Below are positions 8,293 through 15,768 of a stretch of 64,000 nucleotides of DNA, piece by piece. A model generated the notes under the pieces. That model saw only the letters and a list, made by a program, of their open reading frames with translations, searched no databases and had not been told where the DNA came from. How positions within the stretch are numbered: position 1 is the first letter of the stretch; the number at the start of each line of letters is the position of its first letter. Source of the stretch: Zoogloea oleivorans (GTDB lineage Bacteria; Pseudomonadota; Gammaproteobacteria; Burkholderiales; Rhodocyclaceae); contig JAOAUC010000008.1 in the NCBI GenBank assembly GCA_030157785.1, positions 1-64,000 of the forward strand. The letters are read 5' to 3'. The position numbers and the translations under genes are program-made.

Positions 8293-8780
8293 ACGGCTTC
8301 AACGATTTCGCCATCGCCCGTGCCCTGCACGTCCTGGCGGTATTGATCTGGATTGGTGGCGTGGCTTTCGTCACCCTCGTGCTGCTGCCGGCGTGCCGGG
8401 CGCTGGCCGAGCCGCAGGCTCAGCTCGATCTGTTCGAGCGGATCGAACACCGTTTTGCCGGCATCGCCCGCCATTCCGTGCTGCTTGCCGGGGCTTCGGG
8501 CCTGTGGCTGGTGTGGCGGCTGGGCGTGTGGGACCGCTTTGCCGATCCGCTCAACTGGTGGTGGATGCACGGCATGGTGGTGGTGTGGACCTTGTTCGCG
8601 GTGATGCTCTTCATCCTCGAGCCCTTTGTGCTCGACAAGCTCTTCAAGGCGGCGGCGCAGCGTGATCCGCTGGGTACCATGGCGCGTATTCAGCGCCTGC
8701 ATCAGGTGCTGCTGACGGTGAGTTTGATTGTTGTGCTCGGGGCGGTGGCCGGGAGTCACGGGGGCTGGCACTTCGGTTGA
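8289..8780 (+). CDS. CopD-like integral membrane protein
   Basis: The GTG start overlaps the preceding stop (GTGA), which fixes the reading frame and implies coupling. The 163-residue product has four transmembrane helices with conserved histidines at the start of helix 1 (ALHVLAVLIWIGGVAF), in helix 2 (IARHSVLLAGASGL), and at WWMHGMVVVW and RLHQVLLTV. This is the pattern of the COG1981/CopD-related group, some of which bind haem b. With the polyferredoxin it may form a small membrane redox module; that is inference. Confidence 0.7.
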   Translation: MNGFNDFAIARALHVLAVLIWIGGVAFVTLVLLPACRALAEPQAQLDLFERIEHRFAGIARHSVLLAGASGLWLVWRLGVWDRFADPLNWWWMHGMVVVWTLFAVMLFILEPFVLDKLFKAAAQRDPLGTMARIQRLHQVLLTVSLIVVLGAVAGSHGGWHFG

Positions 8781-8834
8781 GGACCTGCACGCAGGGCGAG
8801 CGTGTTGAATTTAACGTTTTTGATGTTTATTCGT

Positions 8835-8861
8835 CAAAGTACCGGATTCGTAGGCCGTTAT
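8835..8861 (+). promoter_or_regulatory. FliA (sigma-28) type promoter upstream of the HD-GYP gene
   Basis: CAAA (-35, consensus TAAA) is followed after exactly 15 bases by GCCGTTAT (-10, consensus GCCGATAA, six of eight; seven of eight against GCCGWTAA). Spacing and core GCCG match flagellar class 3 promoters. The HD-GYP start codon is about 40 bases downstream. Confidence 0.65.
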
Positions 8862-8900
8862 GGAGGGCAACGAGTCCGCCGGACTGCAGAGGAAGACATC

Positions 8901-9692
8901 ATGACCACGCCGACTTTCCCCGATCCCACATTGTCCTTGGCTGACCCGGCCGGCGAGATCGAGCGTCTGGCCCGCCGTATCGAGCAGGCGGAGGCCGAGG
9001 TTGCCGCGCTCCGCGCGGAGCGCGACCGGGCCCTGAACGCCATCGCCACGCTGCGCAACGAAACCTTCTTCGATCTGGCTCGCAGTGCCGAACGCAATGA
9101 CGGCGAATCGCCGCTGCATACCGCGCGGATCGGCATCTACACCAGCCTGATTGCCACCGAACTCGGTTATCCGGAAGATCAGTGCGCCCTGCTCGAAAGT
9201 GCCGCCCAGCTGCACGACATCGGCAAGATCGGGATTCATTCCAGCATCCTCAGCAAGCCCGGCCCGCTCACCACCGCGGAATGGAAGATGATGCGCGAGC
9301 ATCCGCGCATCGGCGCCAGCATCATCGGTGACTCGGAAGTGCCGCTGCTCAGGCTGGCCGCCGAAATCGCCATGACCCACCACGAGCACTTCAACGGTAT
9401 CGGCTATCCGCTGGGCCTCGCCGGTGAGGCGATTCCCCTGGCCGGCCGGATCGTCGGGCTGGCGGATTTTTTCGATGCCCTGACCCATGACCGCAGCTAC
9501 CGCAAGGCGCTGCCCGTCGACCAGGTGCTGTCGATGATCAGCGAGCGGCGCGGCGAACAGTTCGACCCGCGGGTTGTCGATGCCTTCATGCGCATCTTCG
9601 AGCAGATCGAGGAAGTCCGCGAGCAACTGGTCGAGCAGGAAGCCTTTGGCGAAGCGGCCGAGTGGGACGGCCCCTGGTGGATGCTCTATTGA
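8901..9692 (+). CDS. HD-GYP domain phosphohydrolase (probable c-di-GMP phosphodiesterase)
   Basis: The 263-residue protein has a short N-terminal coiled coil (about 18-50, EIERLARRIEQAEAEVAALR) and an HD-GYP domain. The metal pair His105-Asp106 lies in HDIGKIGI, and HHEHFNGIGYP (from His160) is the GYP signature. These enzymes hydrolyse cyclic di-GMP. There is no receiver or PAS domain, so input may come through the coiled coil or by expression control. The FliA-type promoter just upstream suggests that it is made with the motility and chemotaxis regulon. The ATG is chosen for its fit with the domain start; upstream in-frame codons overlap the promoter. Confidence 0.88.
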   Translation: MTTPTFPDPTLSLADPAGEIERLARRIEQAEAEVAALRAERDRALNAIATLRNETFFDLARSAERNDGESPLHTARIGIYTSLIATELGYPEDQCALLESAAQLHDIGKIGIHSSILSKPGPLTTAEWKMMREHPRIGASIIGDSEVPLLRLAAEIAMTHHEHFNGIGYPLGLAGEAIPLAGRIVGLADFFDALTHDRSYRKALPVDQVLSMISERRGEQFDPRVVDAFMRIFEQIEEVREQLVEQEAFGEAAEWDGPWWMLY

Positions 9693-9711
9693 GCGAGCTG
9701 CCGTTCGTCGC

Positions 9712-11193
9712 CTAGCTTGAACAACTGACTGCCAGCCCCTTCGCCCATTGCGGCGGCGGGGCTGCGAAGCGTTCGTTCTCGGGCTGCTCGTCGAAGGGCC
9801 GGGCGAGGCAGGCGAGCACCGCTTCCACTTCACTGAAATCCTTGGCCCGGGCGCTGCGGATGGCCGATTCGGCGATCCAGTTGCGCAGGATGTACTTGGG
9901 ATTGACTGCATTCATGGCTGCCTGACGTTCGGCGTCGGGGCGGCCTTCGGCGCCGAGTCGGGCGCGCCACAGGGCCAGCCAGGCGTCGCCCGCATCCCGG
10001 TCGATGAGCAGGTCGCGCACGGGGGCGTCGGCCAGGGTGCGGCTGGCGTCGTCCACCTGCGCGGGCAGGCGGCCGAGCTGGCGGAAGAACAGGGTGTAGT
10101 CCGGGTGCTGCTGCTGGAGCAGGCCGAAGGTTTCGCCGATGAAATCCTCGTCGCCGGGCAGGGCCTGGGCAAGGCCCAGTTTGGCGCGCATCAAGTCCAT
10201 GAAATGGCCTTCGAAGGCCGGGGCGTAGCTCTCTTCTATGGCGGCCTGGACGGCTGCGGCCGGGCCGATCAGCGGGGCCAGCGCGCGGCCGAGGGCGTAG
10301 AGGTTCCAGTGGCCGATCTGCGGCTGCGACTGGTAGCTGTAGCGGCCGTGGTCGTCCGAATGGTTGCAGATGTGGCCGGCGTCGAAGGCGTCCATGAAGC
10401 CGAAGGGGCCGTAATCGAGGGTCAGCCCGAGGATGGACATGTTGTCGGTATTCATTACCCCGTGCATGAAACCCACCGCCTGCCATTGGGCGATCAGCTC
10501 GCCGGTGCGCCGGCCCACGTCACGCAGCAGCGCGTCGTAGGGGTTGGCGGCGGTGCGGCATTCGGGGCGGAAGCGGTCGATCACGTAGTCGGCCAGCGCG
10601 CGCAGCTCATCCGGCTTGTTGCGCGCACCCCAGTGTTCAAATGATCCAAAACGCACGAAGCTCGGCGCCAGGCGGGCGACCACCGCGGCGGTCTCGACGG
10701 TCTCGCGGCGGATCGGCGCGTCCGAGCCCACCACGCTGAGGGCGCGGGTGGTCGGGATGCCGAGGGCTGCCATGGCTTCCGAACACAGGAATTCGCGGAT
10801 GCTCGAACGCAGCACGGCGCGGCCGTCGGCAAAGCGCGAGTAGGGCGTCTGCCCGGCGCCCTTCAACTGGATCTCCCAGCCCGTGCCGGCCGCGACCTCG
10901 CCGAGCAGGTGGGCGCGTCCGTCACCGAGCTGGCCGGCCCACATGCCGAACTGGTGGCCCGAGTACACCGCGGCCAGGGGCTCGCTGCCGGGCATCAGCT
11001 TGTTGCCGGCGAAGACTTCAGCGAACTCGGGGCGGGCTACTTCGCTGGCGCTCAGCCCGATCAGCGCGGCGACGTCCTGGCTGGCAGCCACCAGGTAGGG
11101 CGCGGGCAGCGGCTCGGGCGGCAGGCGCGTGTAGAAGGCTTCGGGGAGGCGCGCGAAGGCGTTGTCGAAGGGCAGGGTCTCGAGGGTGTGCAT
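9712..11193 (-). CDS. selO: Protein adenylyltransferase SelO (YdiU/UPF0061)
   Basis: SelO is a pseudokinase-fold enzyme that transfers AMP from ATP to Ser, Thr or Tyr of proteins, often in redox stress. The 493-residue length is typical. Family blocks are intact: [44 protein letters not shown], the [14 protein letters not shown] helix, [28 protein letters not shown] and the C-terminal NPKYILRN. The protein ends in CSS, corresponding to the redox-active C-terminal Cys (Sec in eukaryotic SelO). It is convergent with the HD-GYP gene and divergent from the sensor kinase, with a palindrome in the shared upstream region. Confidence 0.95.
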   Translation of the reverse strand: MHTLETLPFDNAFARLPEAFYTRLPPEPLPAPYLVAASQDVAALIGLSASEVARPEFAEVFAGNKLMPGSEPLAAVYSGHQFGMWAGQLGDGRAHLLGEVAAGTGWEIQLKGAGQTPYSRFADGRAVLRSSIREFLCSEAMAALGIPTTRALSVVGSDAPIRRETVETAAVVARLAPSFVRFGSFEHWGARNKPDELRALADYVIDRFRPECRTAANPYDALLRDVGRRTGELIAQWQAVGFMHGVMNTDNMSILGLTLDYGPFGFMDAFDAGHICNHSDDHGRYSYQSQPQIGHWNLYALGRALAPLIGPAAAVQAAIEESYAPAFEGHFMDLMRAKLGLAQALPGDEDFIGETFGLLQQQHPDYTLFFRQLGRLPAQVDDASRTLADAPVRDLLIDRDAGDAWLALWRARLGAEGRPDAERQAAMNAVNPKYILRNWIAESAIRSARAKDFSEVEAVLACLARPFDEQPENERFAAPPPQWAKGLAVSCSS

Positions 11194-11227
11194 GGTCTCT
11201 GTCCGGGCGCTTTATCTTTGTGGGTCG

Positions 11228-11238
11228 GGCAATTTGCC
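11228..11238. promoter_or_regulatory. Palindrome GGCAATTTGCC between selO and the sensor kinase
   Basis: An 11-base palindrome with a central base lies 35 bases upstream of selO and about 85 bases upstream of the kinase. An almost identical site (same flanks GGGCAA..TTGCCTG, then TTTTCGG a few bases on) occurs at 13948. I propose it as an operator for the adjacent LuxR-type regulator. Confidence 0.45.
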
Positions 11239-11321
11239 TGCCGGGTTTTCGGTAATCTGGCGGCGCGGCGCGCCAGTGGCGTCGCTCGTCAAATCCGACT
11301 ATTTCAGTATGGTATTACAAG

Positions 11322-12725
11322 ATGCAGCTACGCGGCACCGATGCGGTGGCGGACGGGCACGCCAGGGCCGTCGATCTCAAGCGCCACCTGTTGTTGCGGG
11401 TGACGCTGTTTGCGCTGGTGATCGGCCTGATCGCCAGCGGCGTGGTCTTGCGGCAGGCGCAGGAGCGCATCCGCAGCCATATTGCGCGCACCGGCGGTAC
11501 CGTGGAGCGCCTGCTCGCCGGTGAGGCAACCCAGCCGCGCGACGTCTTCCGGCGCAGTCTGGAGTCGATGGACCTGTCGTCCCTCGACGGCATCGGCCCG
11601 CTGCTCGGCATCTGCGTGGCCGTCGAGGACATCTACAAGCGTCCGGCCATCCAGCGCTGTTTTGACGATGGCGCCGATCCACCGGTGCTCGTGCGCTGGC
11701 TGCTGGCCCGCGTGATCGGGCCGGAGGTGCGTTACGGCGGCGCGATCGGCCAGTATCCGGGCGTGAAGGTCGGTGAGTTTGTCGTTACGCCCAACCTCGA
11801 CAGCGAGGCCGTCGAGCTGTGGCACCAGATTCGCACGGTGCTGGGGATGACCGTCGGCATCCTGCTGCTCAACCTGCTCGTCTATCTGCCGGTGCGCCGC
11901 GCGCTGGGGCCGACGGACGCCATCCTGGCGGTGCTCGGGCGCATGGAGGCGGGCGATCTGGCGGCCCGCATGCCGCGTCCGCGCCTCATCGAGTTACGCC
12001 GTATCGCCGGCGGTTTCGATCATCTGGCCGAGCGCCTGCAGAAGACCATCGCCGGCCAGCGTCACCTGGCCCAGCGCCTGCTGGCCGTGCGGGAGGAGGA
12101 GCGGCGACGTCTGGCGCGGGAGCTGCATGACGAATTTGGCCAGTGCCTGACATCGATTGGCGCCGAGGCGGCCTTCATCACCGAGGGCGTGCGCGGGCCG
12201 CAACCCGCGCTGCTGCCGGCGGCCCGCGCCATTGCGTCGGTCACGGCCCACATGATGGAAAGCCTGCAGGGCATCCTGCTGCAGTTGCGTCCGGTGGGGC
12301 TGGAGGAGTTCGGCTTGCACGCAGGGCTGGAGGAACTGGTCGGGGGCTGGCGGCGCCGGCTGCCCGAGTGCGTATTCGAGTTACGTGTCGAAGGGCAGGT
12401 CGATGAGCTGCCGGACGAACTGACGGTGAGCCTGTATCGCATCGTTCAGGAAAGCCTCACCAACGCCCTGCGCCACGCGGCGCCCGGCCGGGTGACGGTG
12501 AGCCTGCGGCGCGAGGCGGACGCCTGCACCCTGGTGGTCGAGGACGACGGCGAGGGCGCCCCGCGCAGCACGGCGGGCAGCGGGCTGGGGGTGCTGGGCA
12601 TGCACGAGCGGGTCGAGGCGCTGGGCGGGCACTTTGCCATGACGCGCTGCGTGCCCTGCGGCATGCGCGTGGAGGCGGCGTTTCCGGCCTCGGCAATGGT
12701 GGAGCACGAGGAAGAACATGCTTGA
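11322..12725 (+). CDS. Sensor histidine kinase, MoxY/NarX type (LapD_MoxY_N, HAMP, HisKA_3)
   Basis: The 467-residue kinase has a first membrane helix (LLLRVTLFALVIGLIASGVVL), a periplasmic LapD/MoxY-like sensor region (about 45-165), a second helix (LGMTVGILLLNLLVYLPV) and a HAMP domain. A HisKA_3 dimerisation domain follows with phospho-acceptor His269 in ARELHDEFGQ, and then an ATPase domain (N-box SLTNALRHA, G-box DDGEGAP and SGLGVLGMHERV). This is the NarX/UhpB class that phosphorylates LuxR-type regulators. The gene overlaps the regulator start by eight bases, so they are a pair. The signal is unknown; MoxY kinases have been linked to methanol and quinoprotein metabolism. Confidence 0.9.
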   Translation: MQLRGTDAVADGHARAVDLKRHLLLRVTLFALVIGLIASGVVLRQAQERIRSHIARTGGTVERLLAGEATQPRDVFRRSLESMDLSSLDGIGPLLGICVAVEDIYKRPAIQRCFDDGADPPVLVRWLLARVIGPEVRYGGAIGQYPGVKVGEFVVTPNLDSEAVELWHQIRTVLGMTVGILLLNLLVYLPVRRALGPTDAILAVLGRMEAGDLAARMPRPRLIELRRIAGGFDHLAERLQKTIAGQRHLAQRLLAVREEERRRLARELHDEFGQCLTSIGAEAAFITEGVRGPQPALLPAARAIASVTAHMMESLQGILLQLRPVGLEEFGLHAGLEELVGGWRRRLPECVFELRVEGQVDELPDELTVSLYRIVQESLTNALRHAAPGRVTVSLRREADACTLVVEDDGEGAPRSTAGSGLGVLGMHERVEALGGHFAMTRCVPCGMRVEAAFPASAMVEHEEEHA

Positions 12726-13353
12726 GAAGACGCGCCTGCTGCTGGTGGACGACCACGCCATCGTGAGGGAAGGCTACCGGCGCCTGCTGGAGTCGCGCGC
12801 CGACCTGGCCATTGTCGGCGAGGCGGCCAATGCCCGCGAGGCGCTGGAGCAGTTCAAGGCACTGCTGCCGGATGTGCTGGTGCTCGACCTGGGCCTGCCC
12901 GACATGGGCGGGGTGGAACTGATCCGGCGCCTGCTGCAGCGCGACGCCGACGCGCGCATCCTGGTGTTCACGATGCACCGGGAGCCCTTGTTTGCCACCC
13001 AGGCCCTGCGCGCTGGCGCGCTGGGCTACGTGACCAAGAGCAGCCCGCCGGAAGTGCTGGTGGCCGCCGTGTATCAGGTGGCGGCGCGGCGCCAGGTGAT
13101 CAGCCCGGACATTGCCCCCGAGCTGGCCCTGGCCCTCATCGAACGGCCCCGCGAGCCGCTGGCCGAGCTGGCCCCGCGGGAGTTCGAGATCCTGCGTCTG
13201 CTGCTCGACGGCTGCAGTGCCGAAGACATCGGCACGCGGCTGTCGATCTCCGCCAAGACGGTGCAGAACTGCCATTACCAGATCAAGACCAAGCTCGGCG
13301 TGCGCAGCGACATCGAGCTGACCCGGCTGGCGCTGCGCCTTGGCCTGATCTGA
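12718..13353 (+). CDS. LuxR/NarL-family response regulator (MoxX-like)
   Basis: The 211-residue protein has a receiver domain with phospho-acceptor Asp57 (VLVLDLGLPD), the acidic pair Asp11-Asp12 and the conserved Lys in YVTKSS. The C-terminal helix-turn-helix is LuxR/GerE type (LAPREFEILRLLLDGCSAED...ISAKTVQNCHYQIKTKLGV). The start lies inside the kinase gene, which implies translational coupling. Possible targets are its neighbours selO and the cupin and Sel1 genes, all near copies of the same palindrome. Confidence 0.92.
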   Translation: MLEKTRLLLVDDHAIVREGYRRLLESRADLAIVGEAANAREALEQFKALLPDVLVLDLGLPDMGGVELIRRLLQRDADARILVFTMHREPLFATQALRAGALGYVTKSSPPEVLVAAVYQVAARRQVISPDIAPELALALIERPREPLAELAPREFEILRLLLDGCSAEDIGTRLSISAKTVQNCHYQIKTKLGVRSDIELTRLALRLGLI

Positions 13354-13366
13354 ACGGCCAGCAGGT

Positions 13367-13816
13367 TCAGGCCGCCAGGGCCAGCTTCTGCGCGTCGAAG
13401 AGCGCGATCAGCGTGTCGAAGCCGATCTGGCCGATGGGCTGCTGGTCGTCGTCGAGGAGTTCGTAAAGCGCGTCGTCGGTGCCGGCGCGGATGCTGAAAA
13501 AGACAATCGCCTCCTCCTTGCCGCCGCCTTCCCGGTGGGGCTGGGCGCTGGCCGGCGAGCGGGTGTAGCTGCCGGTCGGGCGGACTTCGCGCAGGCTGCC
13601 GTCGGCTTCGTAGAGGCGGTGCTCGCCCTGCACGACGAAGGTGTGGTTGAGGGCCTGATGGCGGTGCAGGACGATCTGCTCACCGGCCGCGAAACGGAAC
13701 AGCACGTCGGCGATGCGCCGCTCCACGTCCACGTCGAGGATGGTGTAGTGGAGGTGGGGAAAGTCGCCCAGGCGGTTCCAGAGGATGGCGCGATCGTCGA
13801 AGCGGAAATGGGGCAC
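13367..13816 (-). CDS. Cupin-domain protein (ChrR-like cupin)
   Basis: The GTG start is chosen because AGGAGA lies seven bases upstream; longer in-frame starts run into a region of poor coding character. The 149-residue product has a beta-barrel cupin core with metal-ligand pattern VLHRHQALNHTFVVQGEHRLYE, close to the cupin of ChrR and of diketone-cleaving dioxygenases. Enzyme or small-molecule sensor are both possible. It ends 14 bases from the response regulator on the opposite strand. Confidence 0.72.
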   Translation of the reverse strand: MPHFRFDDRAILWNRLGDFPHLHYTILDVDVERRIADVLFRFAAGEQIVLHRHQALNHTFVVQGEHRLYEADGSLREVRPTGSYTRSPASAQPHREGGGKEEAIVFFSIRAGTDDALYELLDDDQQPIGQIGFDTLIALFDAQKLALAA

Positions 13817-13947
13817 GGGGATTCTCCTTGGTTGGACAGGCCGGTTTTGGCCGTGACCAGTAGAACCCGTCGGGCCGGCACTCCCCAAGGTCAGTTTGCC
13901 CGGCGCCGGGCAGGCATTCTTCCCGGCCCGCGCTGGGCTGCCGGGCG

Positions 13948-13958
13948 GGCAAATTGCC
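13948..13958. promoter_or_regulatory. Palindrome GGCAAATTGCC between the cupin and Sel1 genes
   Basis: This is the second copy of the palindrome at 11228, differing only in the central base and sharing the flanks GG[GCAA]..TTGCCTG and a downstream TTTTCGG. It lies in the 252-base divergent region, about 130 bases upstream of the cupin gene and 110 bases upstream of the Sel1 gene. Nothing else is evident in that region. Confidence 0.45.
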
Positions 13959-14068
13959 TGTTGTTTTCGGGGCAAGCGTCGGCTGACCTGTTGCCGTGCC
14001 GCGTCTAGAGTTGCGGCAGGCCGGTGAGATCAACTCTCCGGTCGCCAACCCGGAAAGGACGCAGGCAG

Positions 14069-14971
14069 ATGCAAAAACTGGCGCGGACGGGCTTGCTGGC
14101 CCTGGGCTTTCTGGCCGCTTCGGCGTGGGCGGGTGACAACCGTTTTTGCGGTGGCGCGGTCGTGCAGAGTGGCGAGCCCACCGATCTGGCCCATGTGGTG
14201 GGTGACCAGACCCTCGAATACCTGGCTGACCAGCCGGCCAGCATGATGGTGTGCAGCAAGGGCTACCTGCTTGAAAAGTGCGGCGACCACGAGACTGCCC
14301 GCAAGGTTTTCGACAAGTGCATTGCCGCCGGCTACATCGGCGCGATGATCTGGAAGGCCCTGATGTTGCAGGACGGGGCCGGTGGCGTGCCGCCGGATCT
14401 GCCCGCTGCCGCCGAGCTGATGCGGCGGGCGGCAAGTGCCGGCGACTCGCCTTACGCGATCCTCGGCAAGCTCCACTACGCCAGCGCCCTGCATATGGGC
14501 AAAGGCGTGCCGAAGGACGAGGCGGCGGCCCGCCAGTGGTTTGAAGCGGCGGCAGCGGATGGCAACCCGGACGCCATCGAATTCCTGCGCACCGGCTATC
14601 ACACGGGCGACCGGGACGGGCAGACGCGAGGTGTCGGAAGCGTGCAGCCCGTGCCCTTGCCGGGCGAGTTGATGGAGGCGCAGCCGGTGGCATCCCGGGT
14701 TGTACCGCTGGCACCTGGCGGGCGAATGGCCCGGCGCCTCGACAATGCGGCGCCCCTGGCCGCACCGCCCGAGCCTGCTCCGTCAGCGGGCGATGCGGCG
14801 GAGGCAGTCCCGGTGCCCCCGACCGGTCAGCATCTGGCCCACGTCGAGGCGCCAGCCTTGCCCGTGTCGACCCTTCCCTTGAATCTGGCCGCGCTGCTGC
14901 TGGCCGCCTTTCTGTCCGGCGTGCTGCACCAGAGCCTGCGCGGCCGCCAGCCAGCCCTTTCCGGAGCCTGA
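14069..14971 (+). CDS. Sel1-repeat protein with signal peptide and C-terminal anchor
   Basis: The ATG at 14069 gives a standard signal peptide (MQKLARTGLLALGFLAASAWA) and 300 residues. Sel1-like (TPR-related) repeats occupy about 55-185 (DHETARKVFDKCIAAGYIGA, KDEAAARQWFEAAAADGNPD). A Pro/Ala-rich linker and one hydrophobic helix near the C-terminus follow (LPLNLAALLLAAFLSG). It is probably a periplasmic scaffold tethered to the inner membrane. It is three bases upstream of the TolQ-like gene, so it is likely part of an energy-transducing complex. Confidence 0.75.
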   Translation: MQKLARTGLLALGFLAASAWAGDNRFCGGAVVQSGEPTDLAHVVGDQTLEYLADQPASMMVCSKGYLLEKCGDHETARKVFDKCIAAGYIGAMIWKALMLQDGAGGVPPDLPAAAELMRRAASAGDSPYAILGKLHYASALHMGKGVPKDEAAARQWFEAAAADGNPDAIEFLRTGYHTGDRDGQTRGVGSVQPVPLPGELMEAQPVASRVVPLAPGGRMARRLDNAAPLAAPPEPAPSAGDAAEAVPVPPTGQHLAHVEAPALPVSTLPLNLAALLLAAFLSGVLHQSLRGRQPALSGA

Positions 14972-14974
14972 AGC

Positions 14975-15454
14975 ATGAACGAGAGCATCGAAACCTTCAT
15001 GTACGGCGTCAGCCAGCTGTTCCTCGTGCCGGTGCTGGCGGCGATCGGCGTGCTTTTTGTGTACGCCTTTTATGCCCTCGGCGCCTTCCTGTGGCAGGCG
15101 GCCCAGCGGCGAGCCGGGCTGCCGGCGGGCTTTGAGCTGGCGGCCGCGTGGCGGCGTGAGCCGGGCCTTGTCATGGCCGATCTGGAAGCCCTGGCGCTCA
15201 AGCGACTGGAGTTTGCCCGCATCGCTACCCGGGTTGCGCCGATGCTCGGGCTGGTGGCGACGATGATTCCCATGGGGCCGGCCCTCAAGGCGCTCGGTGA
15301 CGGGCAACTGGCGGACGTGTCGCGCAGTTTGATGGTGGCCTTCTCGGCGGTGATCCTGGCGCTGATCGCGGCGGCGCTGACCTACTGGGTGGTCAATGTG
15401 CGGCGGCGCTGGTACGCGGCCGACCTGCTTGCCATCGAGAAGGAGGCGCAATGA
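14975..15454 (+). CDS. MotA/TolQ/ExbB proton channel family protein
   Basis: The 159-residue protein has three membrane helices and the diagnostic TolQ/ExbB/MotA segment RIATRVAPMLGLVATMIPMGPALKAL followed by the helix LMVAFSAVILALIAAALTYWV. Such proteins form the five-fold proton channel around a small single-pass subunit. The stop overlaps the DUF2149 start (ATGA), and DUF2149 proteins have the topology of ExbD/TolR, so these two likely form a motor. It is shorter than ExbB or TolQ. Confidence 0.8.
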   Translation: MNESIETFMYGVSQLFLVPVLAAIGVLFVYAFYALGAFLWQAAQRRAGLPAGFELAAAWRREPGLVMADLEALALKRLEFARIATRVAPMLGLVATMIPMGPALKALGDGQLADVSRSLMVAFSAVILALIAAALTYWVVNVRRRWYAADLLAIEKEAQ

Positions 15455-15768
15455 AGCTGCGTTTGCAGGACGCCGGCGACGATGCCGACGATCCGGTGCT
15501 GTCGCTGGTCAATCTGATCGATGTCTTCCTGGTCATCATCGCGGCCCTCTTGCTGGCGGTGGCGAAGAACCCGCTCAACCCGTTCAGCGACGAGAAGGTG
15601 ACCGTGATCCGCAAGGCCGGTACGCCCGGGATGGAAGTGGTAGTGAAAGACGGACGCAAGATCGAACACTTCAGGGGTGACGGAGCCAGCCAGTCGGCCG
15701 GCGGCGGCGTGAAGGCCGGTACGGCCTGGCGGATGCCGGACGGTTCGCTGGTTTACGTGCCTGACTGA
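15451..15768 (+). CDS. DUF2149 protein (ExbD/TolR-like partner)
   Basis: The 105-residue product has an N-terminal helix preceded by acidic residues (DDPVLSLVNLIDVFLVIIAALLLAV). An Asp within the membrane helix (NLIDVF) corresponds to the proton-carrying Asp of ExbD/TolR. A short periplasmic domain follows (about 50-105). It is translationally coupled to the TolQ-like gene. The last 16 bases overlap the end of the convergent Rieske-kinase gene. Confidence 0.78.
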   Translation: MKLRLQDAGDDADDPVLSLVNLIDVFLVIIAALLLAVAKNPLNPFSDEKVTVIRKAGTPGMEVVVKDGRKIEHFRGDGASQSAGGGVKAGTAWRMPDGSLVYVPD

